Of a stretch of DNA of 64,000 nucleotides, positions 1 to 11,266 are shown piece after piece. The notes beneath the pieces were generated by a model, which was given only the letters and a program-made list of their open reading frames with translations, had not been told where the DNA came from and ran no database searches. The DNA is taken from the NCBI GenBank assembly GCA_030844895.1, contig JAUTDX010002093.1, forward strand, positions 33,554 to 97,553, written 5' to 3'. The translations under genes and the position numbers were made by a program. Each line of letters starts with the position of its first letter. The stretch's first letter is position 1. The stretch comes from Ambrosia x helenae. Its lineage: Eukaryota; Streptophyta; Magnoliopsida; Asterales; Asteraceae.

Positions 1-969
1 CAAACCTTAAAAGCATATTGTACAATGATTCAATCCTAAACTTTTGAGAATTTTACAAGCTTTGAAGCACCCACCAACATTTCAAAGCTCAAGACTCGGA
101 TAAGATGCACTTTTCAAAATTTAAACGTTGAATCATTTCCTCGTTCCCCCCTCTCTCACACACAAAAACCCTAATCTACTTTTTTGCTTTGTATACAAAT
201 AGTTCCGGTGACCTTGACAGCTACCGTCACCACTGCCATGTTCGTTACTTCCGAAACCCAACACCGTTGCGACCGTTCTCACTCTTTGCTAATCCACCAA
301 AGGAAAAACGAAGAAGCGAAACATATGTGTTCTCAAACTTTGAAAGGCTCGACATTATCGATCAATTCGTCGCTTGTCATGTAATAATCTCGTCTCATCT
401 GTATTATTACAATTTGTAGATTTGTTGTTTGTTACACCCTGCTTCTGAATTTTTTTGGTGACATAGAAGAGAAGAGGAAACAAAATTGAATTAACAAAGG
501 TGATCTATTTGATCAATTTTGGATTGGGTTTTGTTTTATTTAAGGGATCATGAACTGTGTTTAGTTCCATTTAATGAAATCTTATTGTTTTTTGCTATTG
601 ATTTCTCATAAACCTATTTATGTTCAAGGTAAGCTTTAAAATCTACTTTGGGTTGGGTGACCCACACACTTTTTCATCCGCGAGTTAAATTTTCAATGAA
701 TAACAAAGGCGCTAACTATGATTACAAAAAGTAAAAAGCACTATTATTATAGTAATAATCTAAATCTATTAATAAATAGATTTAAGAAGTATGCATTAAA
801 ATAAGAGTTTGGGTAACTTTCAAATTTCGACCTGTTCCATTTCTTTTTATTGCTAATTTTTTGTTAATTAGACAACAAGCAGAAGGCTACACTACTTAGT
901 TCTATATATTTTAATAATTATTTTGTTTTTCCCAAAATTGTGATCTATTCTACTAGGTTTTGTGGACTC
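1..969. other. AT-rich sequence upstream of captured exons
   Basis: No coding sequence recognised. Around 120-180 there is a pyrimidine-rich stretch ending in an AACCCTAATC motif, the kind of sequence common in plant 5' leaders. It may be part of the captured cargo of the Helitron that ends at 3601. I could not place that Helitron's 5' TC end here. Confidence 0.3.
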
Positions 970-1557
970 TTATGGTTGGAGTTGATTGGTGGGATGTTGT
1001 TGGCTGTACACAAAGTGCTGCTGAGGATGGCATTGGTAAGGCGAAATGGTTATATTGATATTATATAATCCATGAAGTTTACTTTCAATAAGCGTTGGTA
1101 TTTTTAGTTTTGTAGTTTTACTCAGTTTCACTAAACAATGTGATCGCGGTTCTGGATGCTGATTTTCTTTCTCTTCCATCAACTCAGCACAGACAACAGT
1201 ATGGCTTAGTATGTTACTTCAACCTCCTTCCAACTGTCTCATTCTCATAATGTTATTGTGCTATGTAACCTGTGTAATTAATATTTGAATAATCACAATG
1301 GCGATTCTAATTTATGCAGACATTAGACAGGATAAAATGCAGACTATTAGAAGGTACTAATGCTCAGGAGGTGAGGACAATGGTGTTGGATATGCAAGCA
1401 AGACTATTATTGGATATGCTAGGAAAAGGAGTAGAAACCAGCTTTGGTTAAACCTTCACCTTTAGTAGTTGAGCCATGGCTGGCATCTGGTGAGACATTA
1501 AATAGCCTTGACCCTGAATCAATGGCTATTGACCCTGCACTTGTATTAAACATCCAG
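970..1557 (+). pseudogene. MED16: MED16 (Mediator subunit 16) gene fragment, three broken exons
   Basis: Three exon pieces match the plant Mediator tail subunit MED16 (SFR6), a nuclear coactivator of RNA polymerase II. Exon piece one (about 970-1035) encodes GVDWWDVVGCTQSAAEDGI and ends at a GTAAGG donor. Piece two (1136-1208) follows a CAG acceptor and encodes SLNNVIAVLDADF. Piece three (1320-1557) encodes LDRIKCRLLEGTNAQEV and later PSPLVVEPWLASGETL. Introns are retained, so this is a DNA-level copy and not a processed pseudogene. Between GKGVE and KPSPL the frame shifts by one base (near 1436), so the fragment cannot be read through. The 5' and 3' parts of the full gene are absent. After 1557 the MED16 match stops abruptly and is followed by about 60 bp that end in the acceptor of an ELP2 exon. 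Identification is from memory of the family's conserved motifs. Confidence 0.75.
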
Positions 1558-1621
1558 TTTTGCACCCAATTCCTTAATGATTTTGTTATGTTCTTCCAAA
1601 GTAACAACAAACAATGTGCAG

Positions 1622-3063
1622 GCCCAATCAATGTCAGTGGCAAAAATATGGCTTTGGAAGGTTGGTAGTTAGAAGGCAGTTGGGAGGTTGCAGGCTCATA
1701 GCTTAATAGTGACACGGCTAGAATTTTCTCATGATGACAAATATCTTTTGGCTGTTTCAAGGGATCGCCATCTGTCACTATTTTCAATAGATTGAACAGG
1801 TACATGAAAGATCTTCCAAACTATTTTAAAATTTTGTATTTGTGAAAAAGGACGTGAAAAGTTACGGAGGTAAAAAAATGTTATGTTGGTTAATGGGCCG
1901 AGATTGACCAAATAAGCTGTACTATGGTTGTAACATGTCGGTCGACATTCCTGCAACATTTTTTAGACATTTTTTCGTGAATTTAAAAAAAACTACTTGT
2001 GCGGCGGCTTGGTTTAAAAAATTTTGAACGTCAAGATAAAATTATTTACTTGAGTGTTTTTTTTTTCAAATTACTTTTGTTTAGGACAAAATGTGCAAAT
2101 GTAAGTAATTCGAGCAATTTAGGTTTAAACTGAACTGAATTTTACTTGGATAGTCGATTCAGTTTTTGGATCACTGTTTTATTGAGCCCCAACTGAAACT
2201 AGAGTTATAATCTCATTAACAATTAAGTTTAAACTTTTTAGCATTGCTAAAGTTTCTAAATAATCTGAATACGTATTGGGTAGAAGAAGAAAAAGAGACT
2301 CGAGCTGGATTCCTTCTCCAATAGTCTCCCATCCATCTTCTTCTTTTACACCCGTTGTTATTTGTTAAATAATTGATATTTGAACATATTAAATATAAAA
2401 AGTTCAATCAAACAAGCTCCATATTGCAGATATATGTTAGCAACAGTGACATTTATGTCTTAGAATCCAGAATGATATTTTTGATAATCAAGAAGAATGT
2501 ATTGATGAACTGGATCGTTACCAGTATAATTAAAGTTTTTATCTGCATTTTATTGTCTTATAGAGGGCTCAAATCAAATCAGCTACCAGCTAATAACCAG
2601 GCAAGAGGCTCACAAAAGAATAGTATGGGCCTGTTCTTAGAACCCATCGGGTCACCAATATGCACCTGGTTCACGAGACAAAACCATGAAGATTTGGGAG
2701 GTGCAAAAGGAAAGATTCGATGTGAAGCTACTCATGACTTTGCCTGCTTTTAAATCCAGTGTCACTGCCCTATCTTGGACCGGGTCTCACCGCCAGAACG
2801 ATGATGGTGTTCTTGCCATTGGACTGGAAACCGTTTTCATTGAGCTTTGGGGTCTTTCTCTCAACAAACACGAACAAGATTCAAGTTTCTCAGGGCCAAA
2901 AGCGCATCTTTTGTTTCAGATTGATCCATTTATGTGTCATGTTTCGTCAGTGAATCATTTAGCATGGAGAAACACAGAGAAGAATGATGAATCTGATGAT
3001 GTGCGGCTTGCTTCATGTGGAGCTGATAATTGTGTTAGAATTTTTAAAGTAAGTTTTGTTTAA
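1622..3063 (+). pseudogene. ELP2: ELP2 (Elongator complex WD40 subunit) 3' gene fragment
   Basis: Two exons match the C-terminal part of plant Elongator protein 2, a WD40 scaffold subunit of the tRNA-wobble-modifying Elongator complex. Exon one (1622-1799) follows a TGTGCAG acceptor and encodes SVAKIWLWKVGS, then FSHDDKYLLAVSRDRH, ending before GTACAT. Exon two (2564-3063) encodes RQEAHKRIVWACS, SRDKTMKIWEV, a long tail and CGADNCVRIFKV before a TAA stop. Three in-frame stops break it: TAG at 1670-1672 where Trp is expected (GS-W-KAVG), TGA at 1793-1795 where Arg is expected, and TAG at 2638-2640 where Trp is expected (ACS-W-NP). All three are single-base substitutions typical of C-to-T decay on one strand or the other. 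The intron is kept. It lies in the same orientation just behind the MED16 fragment and upstream of a Helitron 3' end, so Helitron capture is the likely origin. Confidence 0.8.
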
Positions 3064-3540
3064 TTTGATAGGCGATATGTTATATTAGTTATATTTTTAA
3101 CTCCCTAAGGTCAAAAAGCTCTGAGCTAATACTTGTGTGTTTGAAGCTTGAACCCCAACATGTGGCCCTTAAGCTCCAATGACTTTAAGCTATTAGCATG
3201 AGATAGTGACAACAATTAGAGGTTATCATCATCGAATTTGACTTCATTTAGACACTTGGTAAAAGCTGTATAATAAGAAAATAATACACACATATTTATA
3301 CAATGAAATTAAATGAACAAAGTAAGATTTAATCTTGTACGTACTTATTAACTTTGGTTTTGAATCTTTAAAAGGAAATAAAGAACACTACCACCTTATT
3401 TGCGTTCCTTCGTATTAAGCATCGGTCAAAGATAACTGGAAACCTGTTGAACGCATCATAAATCAGCGTCAAGAGGTGACGCAGTATAAGATCACTGAAA
3501 ATCACGAAAGTGCATTTCACATGGGTGTGTTGCAATATGC
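3064..3540. other. Non-coding 3' part of Hel-A
   Basis: No gene recognised between the end of the ELP2 fragment and the Helitron tail. Sequence is AT-rich without a convincing open frame. Confidence 0.3.
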
Positions 3541-3601
3541 ATCATAATTGAATTTGATATCAATTGGGACACCCGCCGCAACGCGCGGGCATTCACACTA
3601 G
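3541..3601 (+). mobile_element. Helitron 3' terminus (Hel-A)
   Basis: GC-rich hairpin at 3572-3589 (CCCGC...GCGGG arms) followed by CATTCACACTAG, with CTAG at 3598-3601 and a T next in the flank. This is the CTRR|T end expected of plant Helitrons. The last 40-60 bases are nearly the same as the terminus at 7983. The element extends leftwards and should include the MED16 and ELP2 fragments; its 5' end was not located. Confidence 0.8.
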
Positions 3602-4237
3602 TTACAGGAAAACGAAGAGGTAGGGATAATGAACCCTGGCAATTGAATACAGCAACTGAATCGTTTGTATTGTAAAATAAGCCTTGTAGCATCATCTCCC
3701 TTCATTGTTTCGCCAACCTCTTGGAAACCAGTTCCGACCACCATTGACAGTTGAAAGGAGGATAACTCAGTCAATGGTCTGGTCGATGGTGCTTGTAGAT
3801 AAGGTAAATGCCTGTGGTGATGGTTTCGTGAAGGGTTTGATTAGCGTTTCAATTGGAGGTGCTTCATTGCTATGAATAGGAGGAGGGCGGCCACAATTAA
3901 AGAAGATGAAGGGTTGCGACTATAGCAGACGGATCATCACGGCGGCGGAGTGAGGTGGATCACGATGAACAATCTTGGGGCAGTGACGATGGAACCCACA
4001 ACTCTTAATTTTAGGGGCTTTAGTGGATCAAGATAGAACCCACAACTCTTAATTTGGCTCTGGACCAACAAGGTTACAATTGTCTGTTACATTGTTTACG
4101 TTAATTATGAGTTATGTTTCAATTGTCTGTGAATAATTTTGATATGAGATATTTAGGTAATTGATTGTTGCAATGAATTCCTTGGCCTTTCATATTGAAT
4201 TATTTTGATAATCTTTGGAGAACTTTTCTGAATATAG
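3602..4237. other. Unassigned sequence between Hel-A end and exon-like fragments
   Basis: Contains a moderately GC-rich stretch (about 3720-4030) that looks as if it came from transcribed sequence, but no frame stays open. Nothing further could be identified. Confidence 0.2.
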
Positions 4238-4625
4238 CCATTACCGGGACTGGACCTGATGTTGTCAGTGCATTCCATGACCTATTGAAAGAGTTGAAAG
4301 AGGTGAGTTTTTCGGTTGATTTTTATTACATAACCTAACACTTAACTTTTATAAAGATTAAGAGTATCATAGGCGGCATCCGTTAGCAAACTGAGTTCAG
4401 TGGAGAGGTTAGTTAATCTAATTATTTAATTGTTTGTCATTTGTCACTTTGTTTGCTTCTAAATTTAGTTTATTTGCACATGCGTTGTATTGTCATTTTA
4501 TGTATAAAGTTTGGCCTGTCTATGTTTTGAATTTACAGAACTGGATTTTAACTTAACAGGTCGTTCAAGGTAATCATATTTACCTCAAAAGTGCCTACAA
4601 GATATGGAATCAACAGTTTGGGAAG
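4238..4625 (+). pseudogene. Two exon-like fragments of an unidentified gene
   Basis: Two short stretches look like spliced exons. The first (4238-4302) sits between an AG and a GTGAGT donor and encodes GTGPDVVSAFHDLLKELKE. The second (4560-4625) sits between CAG and a GTCTGT donor and encodes GNHIYLKSAYKIWNQQFGK. If spliced directly the reading frame continues. I do not recognise the parent gene. They lie inside the region that should belong to Hel-B, so they are probably captured cargo. Confidence 0.3.
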
Positions 4626-5726
4626 GTCTGTACGTACCTCCATTTCATTGTGCAATTAGCCTTTCTAATTCTGTTCTATTAGTCAAACACTAATAGTAAT
4701 AGTTGATTTCAACTTCATAATAACTATGATTTGTTTGACATCTCATGTGACAACACTAGAAGTTTTGGCAAGACAGGACAATGTAAACTATGACTGATGT
4801 GCAACTTATATAACAGTCCGTTGAATATTTCATTTTCACTAAAATGAAAGGTCAGATTACTCCTATCTTTTTTAGTTAAAAAAGAGGAGAGAATGAGAAG
4901 AAAACTTGATTAATTAATTCTTTTTGGAATTTTCAACCGCTTGTTAGCTAGGAGTGTGTCACATACTAAAGCGCTTACGTAGACTGTTGTAGATAATGCC
5001 AATATTTCATTCCTGGATGCTGCAAAATCTACTGGTTATGCAGAAAATGAGAATTTTCCTACATTTTTTAGATGAAGGCGAAGATGCGGTTCGTTTTCGG
5101 GTGCGGGTGACCGACTACATTTTCATCCAGATTCGTCATCTGAGCCAAGTTCGCTTTGCTATTAGTGATGCTTAACATATGTTGAGAATCATGAATCGGG
5201 ATGATGAGTCTTCCAACACATGCATAACGACTGATGTTTTTTAAATGATGTTCAAATCATCAATTAATTAACCTCCAACACATACATATGCTGTAGTATA
5301 GTTTTTAATAGATTTAGTGAACTACAATTACACTATCCTTCTTTTTCTCATTCAAAGAATAGTAGTCGTCTTTAACAAATGAAGCTAAAGTAGTTGTCTT
5401 TGGCCCTGTAACTCTTGTTTGCAAAATAACAAAAAAAGTCCAACTTAAATTGTGATTAAAGAATAATGCTTTTTGTTAAATTAATTTACATATTGGGATT
5501 GTAGTAGTTGAATTCTTTTGGCCCGGATCTAATTTTATATACAGTGAATATATGAGAGCACCTGATTTCAGTATATTTTTATTTTGGAAAGATTATGATT
5601 AGGTTCTACTATTGTGGTGTTTGATCGATTTAGGGTTAGGTTTGATCCAATCCTATGTTCCTTATTTTGTATATTTATTTCCTATTGATTTATTATTTGT
5701 TTCTTATCCCCAATTTCCCTGTTCTA

Positions 5727-5938
5727 GAGCCAATCCCAAGCTTAAAAAGACTAGGGTTTCAGAAATTGGAGCTTCATTATGGACGTGGAAGGGCGATGAA
5801 GAAGAGAACACACGTTCTCCTGAGGACTTGACTATGAATGGAGATGACTATCAGAAGACATTGAGGTTGGTTGAATGTTCTATGTTTGCCGCTCTTGGTG
5901 GATTAACCCTACATTTTGAGCAACTCTCTTCTTATTGA
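5727..5938 (+). pseudogene. Exon fragment, possibly of a DUF2232-like plastid membrane protein
   Basis: An open frame encodes KKTRVSEIGASLWTWKGDEE and, further on, YQKTLRLVECSMFAALGGL, ending at TGA 5936-5938. The (R)LVE-(C/S)-MFAA-(V/L)-GGL pattern resembles the N-terminal part of an uncharacterised plant plastid membrane protein family (DUF2232-like) as I remember it. Only this one exon is visible and the membrane segments that would follow are absent. Its location between two Helitron 3' ends suggests captured cargo. The family assignment is uncertain. Confidence 0.3.
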
Positions 5939-7920
5939 GGTAATTTTTTACTCGTGCTTCTTTCTTAATCATTCTAATTTTATGTATAAAAGATACAATT
6001 TGGATGAATTTCATTATGTTTTAGCCATTTGACCCGTTACTCATTTCACATACAACAAATTGTTTTGCTTTTAGATTTTAGACCCTCATGTTGATGCATT
6101 GGTGTTGCTTACTCTTGTAAAATGGATCTTCAAATTAAGTTGTTACTTTCTTTGGTTTCCATGGATCTCATTTGTTGTTAAACTGAAGTTATAAAAAACT
6201 TTTTGCTGGTCTTTTAAGCTGGGGTCTACCTGATAACTAAGTGACATAAGAAATCCATTGTTTTCTACTTCTAACTTGATTTTATGATCTACACTGCCTA
6301 CACAACACTTACAGTATTCACCTAGCAACACAAAAGAATATGAAAAAGAATTGTCGGTCGACGACTTTAGGTGGAAAATGGATGTACCCATCTTGGAAGA
6401 GAAATCGTTTGCATCCTCTAATTCTACTTGTAGTTTATATCACATAGCTTTTGTCTGTTCAACTAGACAGTGTTCTATTTTATTATTGCTATTGGGGTGA
6501 AAAAGGGGGTTAAGGTCCAGATCTATGTTTGGCCAACTTACCAGAACCCAAAATTTTGGAGATGATAAAATCTTTTTTCTTCACCAGTAACATGGCTTCC
6601 TATGTTTTCCTTGAATATCTAGCAAGGCTTTGCTACTGTTCTCCAAATTCCCTTGAATGCAACATTAACAAAAACTATTATAAACCAGTGATAAAGGTCA
6701 TTAATTTTATTTTCATAAGTTTACTGCCCATTTCATACCTTGCAATGGTTAATTTCCCTTTCTAAACTAAACCTCTTTTCCTGTTCACTTTCTTACAGGT
6801 CACTATATTTATTTACTTCCTACAATTAAAAAATATGTATTCATCAGTAACGCTTAAAGTAATTAAGTGAAGGTAAAACGAGAATTCTTATAAAGTAACG
6901 GTATCTGGGCCCACCACCACAGCCATTTCAACGATTGCGGACGTATACCAAGGTCTGATATTGGCTATTTATCATCTTTTTGCCTATCTTCATAGTTGTG
7001 GAAGGACAATGGCTGGTGGGTGTGTTGGGTAACTGATCAAATGAGTAATCATGGTATGGGTTTAGAAATGGGCAGAAATCCCTCATATAAGAGTGAGATG
7101 CAATCAAAATGCCGTTTATCTGATGCTAAACATTTGCCACGTCATTTCCTCAGGTATTGACTTCAAAGAAGTTGCGGGATAAACTCCTTTCGGGTCAGAA
7201 TGGGTCGTTTTAAAAAGATGGCAATTTTATTCGGGTCAGAACGGGTCGTTTTGAAAGCATGATTTACTCTGTTCAACTATTTTTACTCGAATACAATTGA
7301 AATTTGGGTGTTTGTTTTAAGCTAACACACCTGGAAGAAATTTCATTAATCTGACTTTTCTGTTGGTTTATTTCTCTGTCTATTTTTCTTCTTTGGTTGC
7401 TTGATGTTCCATTTGGTACATACAAATTTAATAAGAATATGTTCTTAATAATCATATCAGGTGTATATTCCAATTTGAAGTTATTTACCTTAATAATGAT
7501 ACAATATAACATGTGTTTGACCATAAGACTTTGGAAGGATTCAGGAAGCAAACTTTGGACATATTTTCGATTAATAATATTTTAGAGAACAGTTTCCTTG
7601 ACTGGAAGCCTTGACTTTTATGGTTGCTTCAAGTTTTAGCTGTTTGACACTGCTTATTTATTTATTTTCATAACACACATCCATACACCCCTTTTACTTT
7701 AGATTACTCAAATGTTTTCAACTTGTTTTTGTTTTATGCGCTATGACAACCATATGCATCTTAATATATTAGCGTAAATATAGGATGTAATCGTCTTCTT
7801 AATTATTTTCTATTTTGTTTTTGTACCGCAGTTGGAGCCCTGAAGGTTAGTGGAATAAGGTTAGCTTGCCCACGTAGTATACATTAGATGATTTGAACAT
7901 GTAATGCATTTAAGCGCTCC
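5939..7920. other. Non-coding interior of Hel-B
   Basis: AT-rich sequence with no recognisable gene. A short direct repeat around TCGGGTCAGAACGGGTCGTT occurs twice at about 7185-7255. Confidence 0.25.
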
Positions 7921-7983
7921 ATCGCATAATTGAATCTAACGTTAGTCGGGACACCCGCCGCAACGCGCGGGCATTCACACTAG
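7921..7983 (+). mobile_element. Helitron 3' terminus (Hel-B)
   Basis: Same hairpin and tail as Hel-A: hairpin 7954-7971, then CATTCACACTAG with CTAG at 7980-7983 and a T at 7984. The two tails agree over roughly the last 30 bases without a difference, and more loosely over about 60. The 5' end was not located. Confidence 0.8.
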
Positions 7984-8141
7984 TTCATTCAAGAAGAAAC
8001 AGAGTCGATCAAAGTATTGAAGATCAAATTGTTTGTTCTCTGTGTGTGTTTTTTTCATTAGTTGGGTTTATCAAAATTTAATGACTTGGCTTCGCTAAAA
8101 ATAAATTTCATAATTCAATATTTTTCCTAATTGTAAAGCAA

Positions 8142-8171
8142 TTAGTATTCTGCCCCGCACGCTGCTGCGGG
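8142..8171 (-). mobile_element. Helitron-like 3' terminus, minus strand (Hel-C)
   Basis: On the minus strand a perfect 6-bp-stem hairpin (8154-8171, CCCGCA/TGCGGG arms) is followed by GGCAGAATACTAA and then T, which fits the CTRR|T rule with CTAA at 8142-8145. The element would extend to higher coordinates, towards the phytocyanin pseudogene. Its 5' end was not found, so this stays a candidate. Confidence 0.5.
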
Positions 8172-8718
8172 AACATGACTTGGTTAACATTTCGATATTT
8201 TGTTAAGTTTCCATGTACAGTACGGTAATACCCAATTTCATTAAAATGTTACAAAAGTATTCCACAGAAATTACATTATCTCAAAAAAGAAGTTGCAAAC
8301 CCTATCATTAATGCTTGAATTGAATAGCATTAGATTGTGTTAAGTTACAAAAATTCATTAAAATGAAACAGATGTACATTATGTTATGCGTGTAATACAT
8401 GGTTCATGCCCGTTGAAATCGTTTACACACATTTTTAATCATGTCGTAAGGTATCGACCTGATTACTCGAAACACTACCACGTTTAATTTCATATCAAGT
8501 ATAGTTAACATGTCGGTATAGACTCTAAATTTCAGCTACCATGTACAAGTCACTCAATTAATATCCAATAAAAAATAATGTTCAATTACCTATATCCATC
8601 CAACATAATCACATTGTTAAATCAACTGACGAAGAACCACAAACAAATTCTAACACCCAACTAAAAAAATCAAAGTGAACCAAGTTTGGAAATGGAACCT
8701 GCCTATTTGCCATCGAAT
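8172..8718. other. Sequence downstream of the phytocyanin pseudogene
   Basis: No gene seen. It includes the 3' flank of the phytocyanin pseudogene, which reads on the minus strand. Nothing else stands out. Confidence 0.25.
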
Positions 8719-9587
8719 TCAATTCTGCATTAGACGCGCGAGAAGTAGCCAGTCCCATATGGCGACAATCGTGACAATAACAGGGATCACAAGCTGGCTT
8801 ATGAGGACAGTGGATCTTGAAGAGTAACTCTTTGAAGGGGCGGCTCTTGGCGGTTGTAAAGGAGCCATATATGTTGGTGGTGGTGGTAAAGGAGCGAGAT
8901 GTACGGGTGGTGGTAAAGGAGCGAGATCTAACGGTGGTGGTAAGGGAGTGAGATGTACAAGCAACTTGGTGCCACCATAGCAAGACCCTTTGCTACTAAT
9001 GAAATAGCGGTCATGTGTGACATTGAGTGGCACTACATCTCTTCCGGCTCCTGACGTGTAATTGTGAACTGGATGCTTGGCATTGCATGTCTCATAGTCG
9101 CTCTTGTTCACTTCTATTACGTTGTCTTGGTTTATGTCGTACACGAAAACTGCAAGTAAAATAATTAAGACCAAAAATAAAATGAAGACCTAAACAAAGA
9201 TTCTAGTACTTCTACATTGTATGTATTTCGTATTCTTTTTAAACGTATGAGGCAAAAATGTGTCAAACGTTATGCCCAGACTAATTGAATGCTAATAACA
9301 AGACTTAATTTCATTAATCAAACTCGGTAATTTAATTTGGACATTAATTCCATTTATCAAATGTGCTACAATATACATTTCAAGTGACTAGAGACTGGCC
9401 TGGAGAGACACTTACAGAGCCAGTCGCCGAGGTAGAATGTTTGGTTTCCTGCCCATATAGTATAGTTAACGTCGGAAGTCAACCCCATGTTTCCTCCCAC
9501 GATGAACCGCTTGGCGGACACATCTAGCAACATCATGACTCATGTAGCGCAGAATGCCAAAACCGCCCATTTACTGCTCCGCCCCAT
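8719..9587 (-). pseudogene. Early-nodulin-like phytocyanin, copy 1 (stop in signal peptide)
   Basis: Two exons on the minus strand (9587-9416 and 9149-8719) with GTAAG donor and GCAG acceptor would give about 200 residues. The first exon starts MGRSSKWAVLAF but hits TGA at 9540-9542 inside the signal peptide. An ATG pair at 9531-9536 downstream could restart translation but would leave a very poor signal. The plastocyanin-like domain is otherwise well kept (NVIEVNKSDYETC, GAGRDVVPLNVT, FISSKGSCYGG). The conserved GWT motif reads GLT. After the domain there is a proline-rich stretch with three related units (LAPLPPP-type) and a hydrophobic C-terminus typical of GPI-anchored phytocyanins. The second copy at 16721-17875 shares the intron position. 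Copper ligands are missing as in that copy. It could still be a functional short form if the downstream ATG is used, so the pseudogene call is moderate. Confidence 0.7.
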
Positions 9588-9593
9588 AACCAT

Positions 9594-10613
9594 TGGAGCT
9601 AGTGTTATTGTCAAATTTCCAGGCAGCAATGTTCTCGATCGACTTCATTATATAAAACGAAAGTCAACTGATTAAATTGAATAAAATTGTTTTTATTTTC
9701 AATTTGTGTGTTTTTTACTATTTTTTTGTTTTAAAGTTGAGGATTCCTTCAATAATTTTGTTTGATCTCACGCATCCATGGCATCTTCAATTTTCTCATG
9801 TGTCAATCTGGTATAACTTTTTATAATTGTCAAATTTTTATAAATTTGAGTAACAAAAATGAAAAATATATAAATTTTGGTTACTATTTAGTGATTATTT
9901 TTCCAATTTAACGTAAATTTACCAATATATAATGAATCTTTGGTTATTATTTAGTGAATCCTTTTTCTTCACTATTACTCGACCCGTATATTTTTATTTC
10001 TTGGGACGTGTCGTGTGTATCGTGTCGTGTCGGAACCATTTATAATTGTGTTGTGTAAGGGTGATATCGACCCATTTATTGTTTTTTTTTAATATGAGTA
10101 ATAACCATTGACTTCGTAAGTCGTAACAATTTAAACAATTAGTTACTCTAACTCAAGACGTTGGATAAAGCTTTGTCTTTCTAAGTAGTGAGAATTCAAT
10201 ACCCGTGGTGAATAAAAAATGTGAAGTTTAGTAGTAGAGTTAGACCAAACGTAATGAGGTTGTGAGGGGGCCTCGTGAGCCCCCACTCACGCCCAACACC
10301 AATCCGACCCTCGTAGGTGGGCCACGTGAATCAGCATTTCGTGACCAAGGTCAGGAGCAAGATACCCATTTTTGCATTAAATGCACTAGATTTGATGGAG
10401 AAAAATAAAGGGATAAATTTCACGAAAGGGGGGCAATGGGAAGAGGGGAACAAAGCCAACAACCAACCAAAATTTGATGGCGCAGAGAAGGTTATGCGGC
10501 AGTGAAAATGAAATAATAAGAACGCTAAGGCTCGTATACCATTAAAAACAATGAAACCACAATAAGGTACCGTGTATAATCGATTTAACTTATTATAGAA
10601 GTAGTGTTGAGGA
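9594..10613. other. Intergenic sequence
   Basis: Upstream region of the copy 1 phytocyanin. A GACCAAACGTAATGAGG motif after TTA at about 10230 resembles a Harbinger-type terminus, but no matching right end was found. No gene recognised. Confidence 0.25.
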
Positions 10614-10622
10614 TAAATATAA

Positions 10623-10975
10623 GGAAAAATGGAAATAAATAATCCCAACTATTGACTATTGGCCAATAACAGTCCCAACTACGAAAATCACCAATATTGG
10701 TCCCAACTTTCGACATATTGGCATCCTACGTGGCATGCCACGTGGCAAAATGATCCTACGTGGCATCCTACGTGGCATGCCACGTGGCAAAATGATCATA
10801 CGTGACATCCAACGTGGCATGCCACGTCAGCAGCACACTAACGGAGGCTAACTCCGTTAGTTTGGATCCGTTGGTTTCCAATATGTCGAAAGTTGGGACC
10901 AATATTGGTGATTTCGTAGTTGGAACTGTTATTGGCCAATATTTAATAGTTGGGATTATTTATTTCCATTTTTCC
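10623..10975. mobile_element. Mutator-type foldback MITE, copy 1
   Basis: A 353-bp element with terminal inverted repeats of roughly 100 bp, starting GGAAAAATGGAAATAAATAA and ending with its complement. It is flanked by a perfect 9-bp target duplication, TAAATATAA, at 10614-10622 and 10976-10984. Nine-base duplications are the hallmark of Mutator-like elements. The centre holds repeated CCTACGTGGCATGCCACGTGG units. A related copy lies at 58370-58713. There is no coding capacity; mobility would depend on a transposase elsewhere. Confidence 0.88.
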
Positions 10976-11266
10976 TAAATATAATCTTTAATCAAATAGT
11001 ATAAACTATGATTATGACAAAACAATAATATTAAAGAAAGATCATAAGGTGTCTATGTGTGGCCTATATGTGTTGTAATGTTGTATGCGTCATGTGAGTG
11101 GAGGGTAGAAATCTATCATACTAGATTAGGTGGGCTCTCAGGTTGTGGAGGTGGGCTTCGGGTTATGTGGGCCTCTTGAGTTATGGAACAACCATATTTT
11201 CTGTTGGGAAATTTAGTGACGAATTTACGTTCTTTACTAACTTTGTACATAATCAATTATATGTAA

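Noticed and set aside
8609..8983. Ser/Thr-rich minus-strand open frame overlapping the phytocyanin exon
   Set aside because: It is an alternate frame of the proline-rich repeats of the phytocyanin pseudogene.
10230..10320. Harbinger-like left terminus GACCAAACGTAATGAGG
   Set aside because: No matching right end or TTA duplication was found in the following kilobase.
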